This document shows, piece after piece, positions 23,686 through 32,890 of a stretch of 64,000 nucleotides of DNA (position 1 is the stretch's first letter; each line of letters opens with the position of its first letter). The notes under the pieces were generated by a model. That model had not been told where the DNA came from, searched no databases, and saw only the letters and a list, made by a program, of their open reading frames with translations. Position numbers and translations under genes: made by a program. This stretch comes from Herbinix sp. (GTDB lineage Bacteria; Bacillota; Clostridia; Lachnospirales; Lachnospiraceae). The stretch covers positions 1 through 64,000 of the forward strand of contig JARBTJ010000010.1 in NCBI GenBank assembly GCA_029240245.1, in the 5' to 3' direction.

Positions 23686-25191
23686 ATGCTATATATCAAT
23701 ATCAGTATGATACTTCTCATTATAGCCGCTTATATGATATCCGGAAAAAACAAGAAAAATTGGGAGGGTATTATTGATAAAAAGGAACACAAACTCTATT
23801 TTCTTTATCCCTTAGCGGAATTATTACTAATAAAAACAGGTCTTAACAAGTCTCTAAACCGTAAGGAGAAAATTACGGTATCCCTAAAAGCGCTTCATGC
23901 GGTGCAAGGATCGGAGTTTATCCAAAAACTTTACTGGTGCAGTAAGATCTCCTTGGTAATTCTTATTTTATTTATCTTTCATATCTTTTCCTTATTCGCT
24001 CAGCTGCAAAATGACAGTAGTTCTAAGCTAATGGATGGGAAATATCTGTATCGTCCCAAACCTGGAGAAGGAAGTGAAAAGGTAAATTTAACCGTAGCAA
24101 TAGAACCCGTACTTAAGGAAAGCAAAGAAGCAGGCAGCAACAAATATGTGGAGGATATTTCGATAAATATTGAGGAGCAGCAGTACGCAGAGGAAGAATT
24201 GTTACAGCTGTTTGACGAGTCTTTCGAGTATCTTGATGTCAGCGTCCTCGGAGCCAATGAATCCGCGGATTTTATATATCAAGACTTGTATTTTTGCGAA
24301 TTTGTTCCCGGTACAAGTATTAAAGTGAGATGGGAACCGGAGGACCTCAATGTAATTAGCAGAGATGGAACACTCCACAACGAAGGGCTTGATTTCCGAG
24401 AAACCATAACGAAAGTAACTGCTGTCTTGACCTATCAGGAAAATGAGGTTGAATTTCACAAGGAAGTTAGAATAATGCCAAAGAGATACAGCGAAGAAGA
24501 AAGCCTACGCATAAAGCTTGAGGAGGAAATCAAGGAGACCATGAACTCATCAGGGGAGGACGAGCAGGTGGTGCTGCCGGGGGAGATGGGAGGTTTTCAT
24601 TTATTCTGGAAGGAGCAGGAAGATAAAACGGGGGGCAATATTTTGTTGCTTGGATTTGTTGCGGCGGTACTGGTCTGGATTTATCAGGATCAAGAATTAA
24701 AGAGAAGGATGAAAGATAGAAATGAGCAAATGCTCATAGACTATCCCGAAATAATAAATAAATTTAACCTTTTTGTAAATGCTGGAATGACGATAAAACA
24801 AGCCTGGTGTAAAATATCGCAGGATTATGAAAATAAAATAAATTCTCAAAAAGTAAACAAACGTTATGCCTATGAGGAAATGCGCATTACCGTAAACGAA
24901 CTAAAACTTGGAATACCGGAAGGGGATGCTTATGAACAGTTTGGTAGGAGAGTAGGATTAATCTCCTATATGAAGTTTGGTACACTTATCGCACAGAATT
25001 TAAGAAAAGGAAACAAAGGACTCTCGGAATTATTAAGTAGAGAAGCGATAGAAGCGTTTGAGGAACGTAAGGAAATCGCAAAAAGACTGGGAGAGGAGGC
25101 GGGGACCAAGCTTCTGGCACCAATGATGATTATGTTATTGATTGTATTTGTAATAATTTTGGTGCCTGCCTTTATGTCCTTTCAACTATAA
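23686..25191 (+). CDS. tadC: TadC-like pilus assembly protein with large external insert
   Basis: 501 residues, far longer than the usual TadC of about 300. The C-terminal 165 residues are a normal F domain (DYPEIINKFNLFVNAGMTIK, LIAQNLRKGNKGLSELLSRE) with a final membrane helix. Membrane segments are at about 1-18, 86-106, 316-333 and 481-500. Residues 107-315 form an insert rich in Glu and beta strands (VNLTVAIEPVLKESKEAG, KVTAVLTYQENEVEFHKE) that by topology lies outside the membrane. Similar long TadC proteins are found in Lachnospiraceae as far as I recall. It follows tadB by 11 nt. Confidence 0.85.
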   Translation: MLYINISMILLIIAAYMISGKNKKNWEGIIDKKEHKLYFLYPLAELLLIKTGLNKSLNRKEKITVSLKALHAVQGSEFIQKLYWCSKISLVILILFIFHIFSLFAQLQNDSSSKLMDGKYLYRPKPGEGSEKVNLTVAIEPVLKESKEAGSNKYVEDISINIEEQQYAEEELLQLFDESFEYLDVSVLGANESADFIYQDLYFCEFVPGTSIKVRWEPEDLNVISRDGTLHNEGLDFRETITKVTAVLTYQENEVEFHKEVRIMPKRYSEEESLRIKLEEEIKETMNSSGEDEQVVLPGEMGGFHLFWKEQEDKTGGNILLLGFVAAVLVWIYQDQELKRRMKDRNEQMLIDYPEIINKFNLFVNAGMTIKQAWCKISQDYENKINSQKVNKRYAYEEMRITVNELKLGIPEGDAYEQFGRRVGLISYMKFGTLIAQNLRKGNKGLSELLSREAIEAFEERKEIAKRLGEEAGTKLLAPMMIMLLIVFVIILVPAFMSFQL

Positions 25192-25205
25192 AATACGATT
25201 AATAT

Positions 25206-25307
25206 AAAAGGATGCTACGCAAATTTCCAGTTGCAATAAATTAATATGCAAGCAAGTTTGTAATTGTAATATATGGTGGCTGAAAAGCATCGAAGGTTCT
25301 TGAGACA
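25206..25307. repeat. Dispersed hairpin repeat, copy 1
   Basis: About 100 bp with the ends AAAAGGATGCTACGCA and GAAAAGCATCGAAGG, matching position by position the element at 50406-50506. The outer pair GATGC / GCATC closes a long imperfect hairpin (TTGCAAT / ATTGTAA inside). It fills most of the 228-bp gap between tadC and the flp gene; the rest of the gap shows nothing I can name. Confidence 0.6.
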
Positions 25308-25419
25308 ATTTAATCAAATATCAATTGATAAGTTTTAGTTAATTATGAACTGAATAGTAACATGTTAAAAAAACAGGATATAACACCAAATTACGATAGG
25401 AAGGGAGTAACTGCCGAAG

Positions 25420-25617
25420 ATGGCAGCAGGAATTATAATGAAAGCAGGAATTCGGAAATTTTTCACGATGAAACAGGAAGGAATCGGAGTGGTTGAAATC
25501 ATTCTGATACTAGTGATTCTAATAGGACTGGTTTTGATTTTTAAAGATCAACTGACAGCCATTGTTAATAATATTTTTCAATCCATTACCGGAGATGTAA
25601 CGACAATCATCAATTAA
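25420..25617 (+). CDS. Flp1-type type IVb pilin
   Basis: About 65 residues (ATG 25420; ATG 25438 is an alternative, and neither has a strong ribosome binding site at ideal spacing). A short basic leader (MKAGIRKFFTMKQEG) ends in Gly and is followed by IGVVEIILILVILIGLVLIF: the glutamate five residues after the cleavage site and the hydrophobic helix are the hallmarks of Flp pilins. The prepilin peptidase at 29892 is the likely processing enzyme. This would be the pilus subunit. Confidence 0.9.
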   Translation: MAAGIIMKAGIRKFFTMKQEGIGVVEIILILVILIGLVLIFKDQLTAIVNNIFQSITGDVTTIIN

Positions 25618-25727
25618 TCATAAAGAAGATTAATTTGACCGTTTAACCCTAGTTTAATAAGGTGTGCGGATAGTAAAAATGAATTTGATCGGTTCTTTCC
25701 GGATGATTGGGTGCTTGGGGAGGAATA

Positions 25728-28244
25728 ATGAAAGGTAATAATTCATATAAGGAATGTCAGAGCTCTATTACCGTGTATTTAAGTCTGGTATTATTGCTTA
25801 TTCTGTCCCTCCTGTTTACGGTTATAGAAGGAGCCAGAGTTGGAACAGCAAAGGTGTTTGCAGAACGGGCTTTAACCACAGCCATGGATTCGGCACTTGC
25901 CCAATTTTATGGACCTTTGTGGGAGGAATATCATATCTTTGGGTTACATACCGGAGATAATACGGAGGACCGCCTGGAAAAATCCCTTTCCGACCGGTTG
26001 CAGGAATCTATGTCGTATACCTTTCATCCCTCACAAGGATTAAATACAAAAAGGACCGATCTTTATGGGATTTCAATTGGAGATATAAGATTAATAAATC
26101 ATACCGCATTAACAGAGCATAATGGGAAACTGGTTATTAATCAGGCAGTGGAATATATGAAATACAAGGAAATAGGGATAGCTCTCGAACTATTAATGGA
26201 AAAAATGTCGTTATCGGAACAACCAAAAAAAGTTAGCATCTTATATGAAGAAAAGCAGGAGGCCGAGGAGCAATTAGTTGAGATTGATAAAAGCATCCTT
26301 GAACTGATGGAGTTATTGGACGGTATTAAGACCGGAAAAAAAGGAATTGAGATATATAAGGATGGATCTATTAAAACTGTATCGAGTTTTGTAAAGAAAA
26401 TCTGTTTTGGGCCGGTTACCATAGAAAAGGTTGGTATTAACCAGGAAAGTGTATTTCAAGCCCAAAAGAATAACTATATAGATCCTAATTCTGAATTTAA
26501 CAAAATAGAGAGCAATTTTTATTCTTTATGGAATGTGATACAGATGATTTCTGAAACGGAATTTGAATATTCAAAAATTTCGGACTTAATAACGGAAGCG
26601 GAGGACCTTCTGAGGGAATTGAATTATAGGGAAGAGAAGACGGAGGAAGTTAAGGATGAAATCAAGGATATAAAAGCAGGGATCAAAGATTTTAAGGAGC
26701 AAAGAGAGGAATTACAGGCCGATCTTCAAAGGTATAGAACAGAAAAGCAAGCCTATATTACAGAAATTCGCTCCGGTAAAAATAATGTATTCAGATTGTC
26801 ACAGGATATAAAACCATGCATCAGCAGCGCTATTAAAACAATTGATACTATACTGTTGAAAATAAATATTGCAGGTCCAATTATCGAGGCATATGAAAAG
26901 AGTCTTGCAAATGCCAAGGACGAGATCGGTGGAGAAATATATGAAGGTATGGCAGAGGAGTTAAAAGAACTAAAGCGTTACATACAGGTTAATGATCAAG
27001 GCTATGATTTTGAAGGTATGAAGCAAACGCTTAAAAACAACCTGCAGATCATCGGGCAGGTGGAAGCGCTTCTTATGCAGGGAGAGAAGATGCTTTCGGA
27101 TGGATCTTATCATAATGCAAAAGGCAATTTTACGAAGGCGAATGAACTTTTTATGGATTATGATATAAGAAGTCTAAGGCTTGATTACAGTACCATTGTT
27201 ACCCAAAAATCGGAGGAGTTTGGTCCACTTAATCAAGTAAGTTCCTTACTAAAGGACGGTTTAACCGGACTGATGTTGGATATGGATACTATTTCAAAGG
27301 CTACTCTTGGTGCAGAAGCACTTCCTTCAGAAATGGCAAGATTGTCAGAGGTGGACGGCGATGTTCTAAATCAGTTAAGCACATTCTTTGAAAACTCTAT
27401 CATAGGTGATATGAGTAGCGGAATGGGAGAAATGATCGGAAGCTTAGGAAGTGATGCCGGTGCACTGGAAACATTGGGAAATGGAATCAATCGGGTTGCA
27501 GAGCATTTTCTATTTCAGGAATATATCAAGGAACATTTTTATAGTTACTCCGGAGATAAAGAAGATGTGAACATAAGAAAACCATCGGTTCTCACGTATG
27601 AACGGGAATATCTTTTATCCGGACGTAAAACAGATAAGGATAATCTTACTTCGGTGATTTCAAGAATTGTGTTTTTAAGAACCATACTCGACTTTGTCAG
27701 TATTTTAGGGGATAGGGATAAGTGCAATGAAGCGAAAGCAGCAGCTTCCGCTCTGGTTGGATTTACTGGACTTCCGATACTGGTTAGTATTACTAAGACG
27801 TTGATTTTATTAGTATGGGCTTTCGCAGAAGCAACAATTGATACCAGTGCGTTGCTTATGGGTAAAGAGGTTCCCATCATAAAACAGGATATTAACTTGT
27901 CGTTTCAGGAGCTTTTTACTCTTAGCCCGAGATTAATCCAAAGAAAGGCATCTGAGTTAAAGGAAACAAAGGAATTATCCTTTCACTATCAGGAATATTT
28001 AAGTGTTTTCTTGTTATTAAAGGGTAAAAAAGAATTGGCGTATCGTTCCATGGATCTGATGCAGGAAAATATTAAGGTTAGATACTTAGAAGATTATAAA
28101 ATGAAAGATTGTATTTACGGATTTATGGTTGAGGCAGATTTCATGATTGCTTCTAAATTAACGAAGTTTACATTTGTACAAAAACAAATAAAAAGTAAAC
28201 CGAAAGGTTTTCTGTTTCAAACCACTGCAGCCTATAGTTATTAA
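25728..28244 (+). CDS. Large Tad-locus membrane-anchored protein (DUF5702-like)
   Basis: 838 residues from ATG 25728 with GGGGAGG at 5 nt spacing. The N-terminus SSITVYLSLVLLLILSLLFT followed by EGAR is pseudopilin-like, as in TadE/TadG proteins. The body is mostly coiled coil (residues about 165-210 and 290-360) with a hydrophobic stretch at about 670-700 (LPILVSITKTLILLVWAFAE). Proteins of this size and layout lie between Flp and TadE genes in Lachnospiraceae Tad loci (DUF5702 as I recall). The product is probably surface-exposed or part of the pilus base; the biochemical role is unknown. Confidence 0.75.
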   Translation: MKGNNSYKECQSSITVYLSLVLLLILSLLFTVIEGARVGTAKVFAERALTTAMDSALAQFYGPLWEEYHIFGLHTGDNTEDRLEKSLSDRLQESMSYTFHPSQGLNTKRTDLYGISIGDIRLINHTALTEHNGKLVINQAVEYMKYKEIGIALELLMEKMSLSEQPKKVSILYEEKQEAEEQLVEIDKSILELMELLDGIKTGKKGIEIYKDGSIKTVSSFVKKICFGPVTIEKVGINQESVFQAQKNNYIDPNSEFNKIESNFYSLWNVIQMISETEFEYSKISDLITEAEDLLRELNYREEKTEEVKDEIKDIKAGIKDFKEQREELQADLQRYRTEKQAYITEIRSGKNNVFRLSQDIKPCISSAIKTIDTILLKINIAGPIIEAYEKSLANAKDEIGGEIYEGMAEELKELKRYIQVNDQGYDFEGMKQTLKNNLQIIGQVEALLMQGEKMLSDGSYHNAKGNFTKANELFMDYDIRSLRLDYSTIVTQKSEEFGPLNQVSSLLKDGLTGLMLDMDTISKATLGAEALPSEMARLSEVDGDVLNQLSTFFENSIIGDMSSGMGEMIGSLGSDAGALETLGNGINRVAEHFLFQEYIKEHFYSYSGDKEDVNIRKPSVLTYEREYLLSGRKTDKDNLTSVISRIVFLRTILDFVSILGDRDKCNEAKAAASALVGFTGLPILVSITKTLILLVWAFAEATIDTSALLMGKEVPIIKQDINLSFQELFTLSPRLIQRKASELKETKELSFHYQEYLSVFLLLKGKKELAYRSMDLMQENIKVRYLEDYKMKDCIYGFMVEADFMIASKLTKFTFVQKQIKSKPKGFLFQTTAAYSY

Positions 28245-28321
28245 TCTGGTTTTAACGTAAGCCTTTATATAGATTTACAATGTCGATAAGCAGGAACCAC
28301 TTATTAGAAACAAATTTTCGT

Positions 28322-28475
28322 TTTGATGATTCGGGATGTCCGCTCTTCTATTATTATCTATAATAATTCTATAAGAAAATCTAAAAAATCAAATCAAATT
28401 CTCTCTCCAGGAAATCGTTTGCTTATATAATCAAATTTATCAAAAGTAGAAGAACGGACATCCCGGGTCATCAAA
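28322..28475. repeat. Long inverted repeat in the tad locus
   Basis: Left arm 28322-28350 (TTTGATGATTCGGGATGTCC ...) and right arm 28447-28475 (... GGACATCCCGGGTCATCAAA) are complementary over about 29 bp with 3 mismatches, separated by 96 bp of AT-rich DNA containing a smaller palindrome TTATTATCTATAATAA. No ORF spans it. It lies in the 315-bp gap upstream of the TadE-like gene. Confidence 0.75.
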
Positions 28476-28559
28476 GAGCAAAAGGATACAACGACAGGAA
28501 ACAAGGCTAATGCTAATTCTATGAATTGAGGTATATAAATTTCCATAATAATATAGTCT

Positions 28560-29486
28560 ATGATTGCGAAACAGGTGAACAAGGTGAACATAACGTTACG
28601 TAATGCAGTACGAAAAAAGTATGATATAAAAGCATCCTTAACGGTTGAGGCTTGCCTAATTATGCCGGTAATTCTGTTTTGTATGATAGCTTTTCTTTAT
28701 CTTATCCAAATTTTTACGACGCAGGAGCAGATTCAGGCAGCCATAACCAAAGCAGGATTAAGTATGGCAAGGACAGCTTACATTTATGAGGACTTTCTTG
28801 GAGCGGAGGAGGCTTCCGATTTTGATGAATCCATTTTCGGAGGTGATTATGATGTTGGGTTAAAGGATCTGGCCGGTGCGGTATTAAACAGCAGCCTGTT
28901 GAAACTATCGGTTATTGATTATCTGGACAAGGATACAATAAACGGGTCCTGTATTAAAAATGGAATTGGTGGTTTAAGCCTTTATTATTCTAAAGTTATG
29001 GATGAGGGGGACTACATCGATGTAATCGTAAGCTATCGGATGAAACTTCCGATTGATTTTTTCACGATTGGTGACATGCGTATGATACAACGGGTCAGAG
29101 TCCGGGGCTGGACCGGACTAGCAATACCGGCTGCATATCAGATAGAAGAGGAAGGGGAGGATACACCGAAAGATATGGTATATATCACAACATCAGGAAG
29201 TGTATACCATATCAACCGTGATTGTTCTCATATAAAATTATCTATAATTTCCGTCATCGGTATACCGAGTGAACGCAGAAACTCAGGTGGAGCAAAATAT
29301 TATCCATGTGAGGCATGCTGCACCGGAAACGAAAATCCGCTTGGGACCTTCTACATCACATCGGATGGTACCAGGTACCATACCAAGAGAGTATGTTCAA
29401 AGATAAAAAGAACGGTGGAAGAAGTACCATTAGCTGCAGTTTCTGACCGTACACCCTGTAAACGCTGCGGTCATGATGTTAATTAA
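28560..29486 (+). CDS. TadE-like pseudopilin with duplicated C-terminal Cys domain
   Basis: 308 residues. Residues 25-53 carry the TadE signature KASLTVEACLIMPVILFCMI with the conserved Glu and a membrane helix. From about 205 there are two tandem repeats of about 50 residues: VYITTSGSVYHINRDCSHIK ... CEACC and FYITSDGTRYHTKRVCSKIK ... CKRCG, each with one Cys, a spacer of about 30 and CxxC, like a small metal-binding fold. The ATG at 28560 has a weak ribosome binding site; GTG at 28575 or 28584 (after CAGGTG or AAGGTG) are alternatives. Confidence 0.8.
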   Translation: MIAKQVNKVNITLRNAVRKKYDIKASLTVEACLIMPVILFCMIAFLYLIQIFTTQEQIQAAITKAGLSMARTAYIYEDFLGAEEASDFDESIFGGDYDVGLKDLAGAVLNSSLLKLSVIDYLDKDTINGSCIKNGIGGLSLYYSKVMDEGDYIDVIVSYRMKLPIDFFTIGDMRMIQRVRVRGWTGLAIPAAYQIEEEGEDTPKDMVYITTSGSVYHINRDCSHIKLSIISVIGIPSERRNSGGAKYYPCEACCTGNENPLGTFYITSDGTRYHTKRVCSKIKRTVEEVPLAAVSDRTPCKRCGHDVN

Positions 29487-29891
29487 TTATTAGAGGTATC
29501 GTCATTGCTAATCTTATATATTACAGGCTATTTAGATAGGAAATCAAAAAAAGCAATATAAGAAAAAGTAATATAAAAAAAAGTAATATAAAAAAATGAT
29601 AACTGGGATTAAGAGTACATCATTAAAGTAGCCGACAATAGTTGCAAAAGTCAATACGATGGATAAATCGGATGAAAAATAAGTTATGAAAGGAATTAAC
29701 CAAAGTTCTAGAAGCTATTGACTCTTCGCAATGCAATTAGAATAGAAAACTGCGATAACAAGAGAAATAGCAAGTTATCGCCAGATAATGTGAGTGAGCA
29801 GTAAGAAAGGTAATCAATTTAATATAGGAAGCGCCGATAACGGAAGGGATTAGTAGTTATAAGCTAATATACACAGGAAGAAGAGGGTAGG
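29487..29891. other. Gene-free gap with tandem repeat and hairpin
   Basis: At 29548-29592 there are three 15-bp units of AAAAAGTAATATAAA (first unit with two changes). At 29752-29781 GCGATAAC / GTTATCGC forms a perfect 8-bp hairpin with a 14-nt loop. No T-run follows it, and no convincing ORF or promoter is seen. Confidence 0.5.
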
Positions 29892-30326
29892 ATGCAGGAG
29901 ATAGTCTTAAAGTCAATTATGGGAAGTATGCTATTCGTAAGTTCCATACAGGATTTACTGAAAAAGAAAGTGTGTGTTTGGATCATAACGGCAGGAGGAT
30001 TGTTCACAATCATCAGCTTGCTTTTTATCCCTACCTTTTCGATTATGGACAGCCTGGGTGGATTAATAGTAGGAGCCTTCGTTTTGTTTATCAGTAGAAT
30101 CACCGGCGGTAAAATTGGTATGGGGGACGGGCTGATATTATGTGTTACCGGATTAGGACTTGGACTTTGGGGAAACATTGAGTTATTTGCTTATGCTTTG
30201 TTTGCGGCTGCGATCGTATCCATAATCCTTCTTGTACTCCGTTTGGCTGATCGGAAAAAGAGTATACCTTTTATACCGTTTCTATTTATCAGTTATCTTT
30301 TTGTCTGCATTACTACCAGCTACTAA
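29892..30326 (+). CDS. Prepilin peptidase, TadV/CpaA-type (A24)
   Basis: A 144-residue integral membrane aspartyl protease. The first catalytic Asp is in SSIQDLLKKKV (D21) and the second in the GxGD-type motif GKIGMGDGLI; five to six membrane helices can be drawn. The small size without an N-methylation domain is typical of Tad-locus peptidases. It would cleave the Flp pilin and TadE-like proteins after their Gly. The following TadE-like gene starts 13 nt after its stop. Confidence 0.9.
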   Translation: MQEIVLKSIMGSMLFVSSIQDLLKKKVCVWIITAGGLFTIISLLFIPTFSIMDSLGGLIVGAFVLFISRITGGKIGMGDGLILCVTGLGLGLWGNIELFAYALFAAAIVSIILLVLRLADRKKSIPFIPFLFISYLFVCITTSY

Positions 30327-30339
30327 GGAGAAAAAATTG

Positions 30340-30906
30340 ATGCGAAAAGACTTAAAAGCGAGTATAACTGTAGAAGCCTCCTTTCTTCTGCCTTTGGTGA
30401 TTCTTATTCTATCTGCCATTATGTATCTTTCTTTTCACCTTCATGACCGATGCGCGATACAGAGTGTTGTGGATAAGGTGTTACATAAGGCAGAGTTATC
30501 CGTTAAGCACGATTCCAATATTAATACGGGAGAAGTCAATTTTGACGATATTAATAACCGAGGAGTATTTTATCTTCCATTTGGAAGTACAAAAAAGGAT
30601 GAAAACAATTGCCTCAGTTATGTATGGAAAGAACTTGAGCATGGATTGCTTATAACAAAGATTAGAGATATTCAGGTTTCTATAAGTAAATATAACATCG
30701 AAATATCCGTGGAAGCCGTTTCCAAGATGTCTCTACATGCACTTGCCGGGTTAGTAAAACCATTTCCCATAATCAAAATTAAGGAAAAAGGACCGATACA
30801 TAATCCGGTAGAGCAAATTCGCTTTTCAGAGGTCATATTAGAAACCGGAATGAAAATAAAGGGTGTTGAAGCACTTAAGGAAAAGCTGGAGGAGTTCGTT
30901 CGATAA
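30340..30906 (+). CDS. Second TadE-like pseudopilin
   Basis: 188 residues from ATG 30340, which follows AAGGAG; longer in-frame starts lie inside the peptidase gene and encode no signal. The N-terminus RKDLKASITVEASFLLPLVI with the conserved Glu and one membrane helix is the TadE signature. The rest (residues 45-188) is a soluble alpha/beta domain with no recognised motif. Together with the 28560 gene product it would make two minor pseudopilins of the Tad system. Confidence 0.85.
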   Translation: MRKDLKASITVEASFLLPLVILILSAIMYLSFHLHDRCAIQSVVDKVLHKAELSVKHDSNINTGEVNFDDINNRGVFYLPFGSTKKDENNCLSYVWKELEHGLLITKIRDIQVSISKYNIEISVEAVSKMSLHALAGLVKPFPIIKIKEKGPIHNPVEQIRFSEVILETGMKIKGVEALKEKLEEFVR

Positions 30907-30979
30907 ATTTAAGATAGACAAAGCGACAGGCAGACTTAGATCTATGAAAAATTGAAGAGTAACTGCAGGGAGAAGCAAT

Positions 30980-32803
30980 ATGAAGGTAGAGTTTAAACGG
31001 GATTTGCATCACAACTATATGGTAATGATGCAAATAGAAAACAGTGACAATGACTCCTATTGCATAAAAATGCTGAGTCATAGTACGATTGAGGGGCTAC
31101 TGTGTGTAGACAGGCGTATCATGGACAATGAGGTGCTGTTTTATTATGACATTTCAGCAAAACAGTCTTTAAATCATCTATTAGAAAAATCCCTTGTATC
31201 CTATGATAAGATGAAGCAATTGTTGGTACGCATCGTTAAAACTATAGAAAAGGCCTTTGAATATCTACTGCCTGAGGACGATTTTATCCTTATGCCGGAA
31301 TACATCTATATGGAGGTAGCATCGGAGATTCCTCATTTATGCTATTTGCCGGGCTATCAGAAAAATATTAAAGAGCAAATCACCAGCTTATTGGAGTTTT
31401 TTATGAATAAGGTGGATTATAATGATAAAGAAGCTGTTCTGCTGGTATACCGTCTATACGCAGCAAGCAGGGAGGAAGGGTTTACCTTTGAAAGCCTTCT
31501 TTATAATTTATATAAGGAGCATACGGAAACGATAAAAAATCATAGGACTCAAGGGTCAAATAACAATAAGCTTAAGTCAGAAGATCATGTGGAAGAGGAA
31601 TTAACTACCGATCGTGAAGCATCAACTCTCAATCGACCTGAGTCATCCGCGAAAGTAATCAAGCATAAATACGGTGATTTTAAAGTTAGTTGCAGCTCTA
31701 TGATGAAAAGGTTAAAGAAGAGTTTAAATATAAAGTCAAGGCAAATAGTAACGAATCAACATGAATTAAATCAACATGAATTAAATCAACATGAATTAAA
31801 TCAACATAAAACCAATCAACAAGAAATAAACCAGCATATAACATACAATAAACAATCAAATACAAACCAGCATAAAGTAAATCAGCATATAACGGATAAG
31901 ATGGAAACTGATTGGGAAAAAGCAGATAGGCAAATAGTAAAGAGACAGATAACAAGCAAACAATTAGCAAACCGACGGATAACCGGTAGAAAGATAACCG
32001 ATAGGAAAATAACCAATAAGAAAATAACTAAAACAACTAATAGAGAATTGCATGATAAAACGGGAATGTACAAGAAGGCAGGAAGTCCCGTAATGCTGGA
32101 AAAACTTATGGGAGAACAGGAAATCTCCTGTTATCCGGTTAAAACATATCTGTACTCCGGGATTTGCATACTTGGGGGTATCGTGCTATTGACAGCAGGT
32201 TTTATAACAAGAATTATTTATAACTCCTTTGGAAACCGTATCGATACAAGCAAACTGTTAGCATTGTTACTTCTTGTACTTGGCTTGGAGCTCTATGTTC
32301 ATAAGAAACTATGGGATAAAAAGAATAGGATAACAAAGATTGTATCGAAAGAGGAATATATAGATCCCAGAGGCGACAGTGTTAACATGATACAACAATC
32401 CAAAGATGGGGCAGAGAATTTTCAAAAGGTGAGGGAAGTAACCTGTGAGGAGGCAAAAGAGTGTAATCCTACCTGTGTTTTGAATTCTGAGGAAAGGCCT
32501 CCTTCTGTCCTGCTTCAGCCCATAGACTCGCTTCAGTATAAAACAATTACATTAGCTCATACCCCTTTTTTTATTGGTAAACTACGAAAGAATGTGGATT
32601 TTTGCCTGGAAAAAGAAGTGGTTAGTAGATATCATGCTAAAATATCAAAGGAAGCACAGCAGTATTATCTAACAGATCTGAATTCAACCAATGGAACCTT
32701 TATTAACAGGGAAGCATTAGCTCCTTATCAGACCATTGAGCTAAAAGATGGTGATGAAATTGCTTTTGCTGATATTAAATACCAATTTCTGATTCAGTTA
32801 TAA
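30980..32803 (+). CDS. DUF6382-like / FHA domain protein with repeat-rich linker
   Basis: 607 residues. Residues 1-185 resemble the N-terminal DUF6382 region seen with FHA domains in Lachnospiraceae. Residues about 255-365 are a low-complexity linker made of NQHEL- and KKIT-type repeats. Two membrane segments follow at about 390-410 and 425-440, and the C-terminal 90 residues are an FHA domain (FFIGKLRKNVDFCLEKEVVS, RYHAKISKE, DLNSTNGTFIN), which binds phosphothreonine. It closes the Tad locus and may link pilus assembly to Ser/Thr kinase signalling. No kinase or phosphatase gene is seen nearby. Confidence 0.85.
   Translation: MKVEFKRDLHHNYMVMMQIENSDNDSYCIKMLSHSTIEGLLCVDRRIMDNEVLFYYDISAKQSLNHLLEKSLVSYDKMKQLLVRIVKTIEKAFEYLLPEDDFILMPEYIYMEVASEIPHLCYLPGYQKNIKEQITSLLEFFMNKVDYNDKEAVLLVYRLYAASREEGFTFESLLYNLYKEHTETIKNHRTQGSNNNKLKSEDHVEEELTTDREASTLNRPESSAKVIKHKYGDFKVSCSSMMKRLKKSLNIKSRQIVTNQHELNQHELNQHELNQHKTNQQEINQHITYNKQSNTNQHKVNQHITDKMETDWEKADRQIVKRQITSKQLANRRITGRKITDRKITNKKITKTTNRELHDKTGMYKKAGSPVMLEKLMGEQEISCYPVKTYLYSGICILGGIVLLTAGFITRIIYNSFGNRIDTSKLLALLLLVLGLELYVHKKLWDKKNRITKIVSKEEYIDPRGDSVNMIQQSKDGAENFQKVREVTCEEAKECNPTCVLNSEERPPSVLLQPIDSLQYKTITLAHTPFFIGKLRKNVDFCLEKEVVSRYHAKISKEAQQYYLTDLNSTNGTFINREALAPYQTIELKDGDEIAFADIKYQFLIQL
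31754..31828 (+). repeat. 15-bp in-frame tandem repeat
   Basis: Three perfect units of AATCAACATGAATTA (31754-31798) followed by at least two diverged units (31799-31828), encoding NQHEL-like pentapeptides. Looser copies continue to about 31890. The units are in frame, so copy-number change would lengthen the linker without breaking the gene. Confidence 0.85.
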
Positions 32804-32849
32804 TTTTTTAAGTATAATATTATAATACGAATTCATTTAAATTGAGGAG

Positions 32850-32890
32850 CACCATCGAATGTAACGATACTATATTCGGTGGTGTTTTTT
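32850..32890 (+). terminator. Terminator of the Tad locus
   Basis: CACCATCGAA / TTCGGTGGTG (one G-T pair) with a 15-nt loop, followed by six T. It ends the operon after the FHA gene. Confidence 0.85.

Noticed and set aside
31754-31890. 15-bp repeats considered as CRISPR or iterons
   Set aside because: They are in frame inside an FHA gene and encode a regular pentapeptide.
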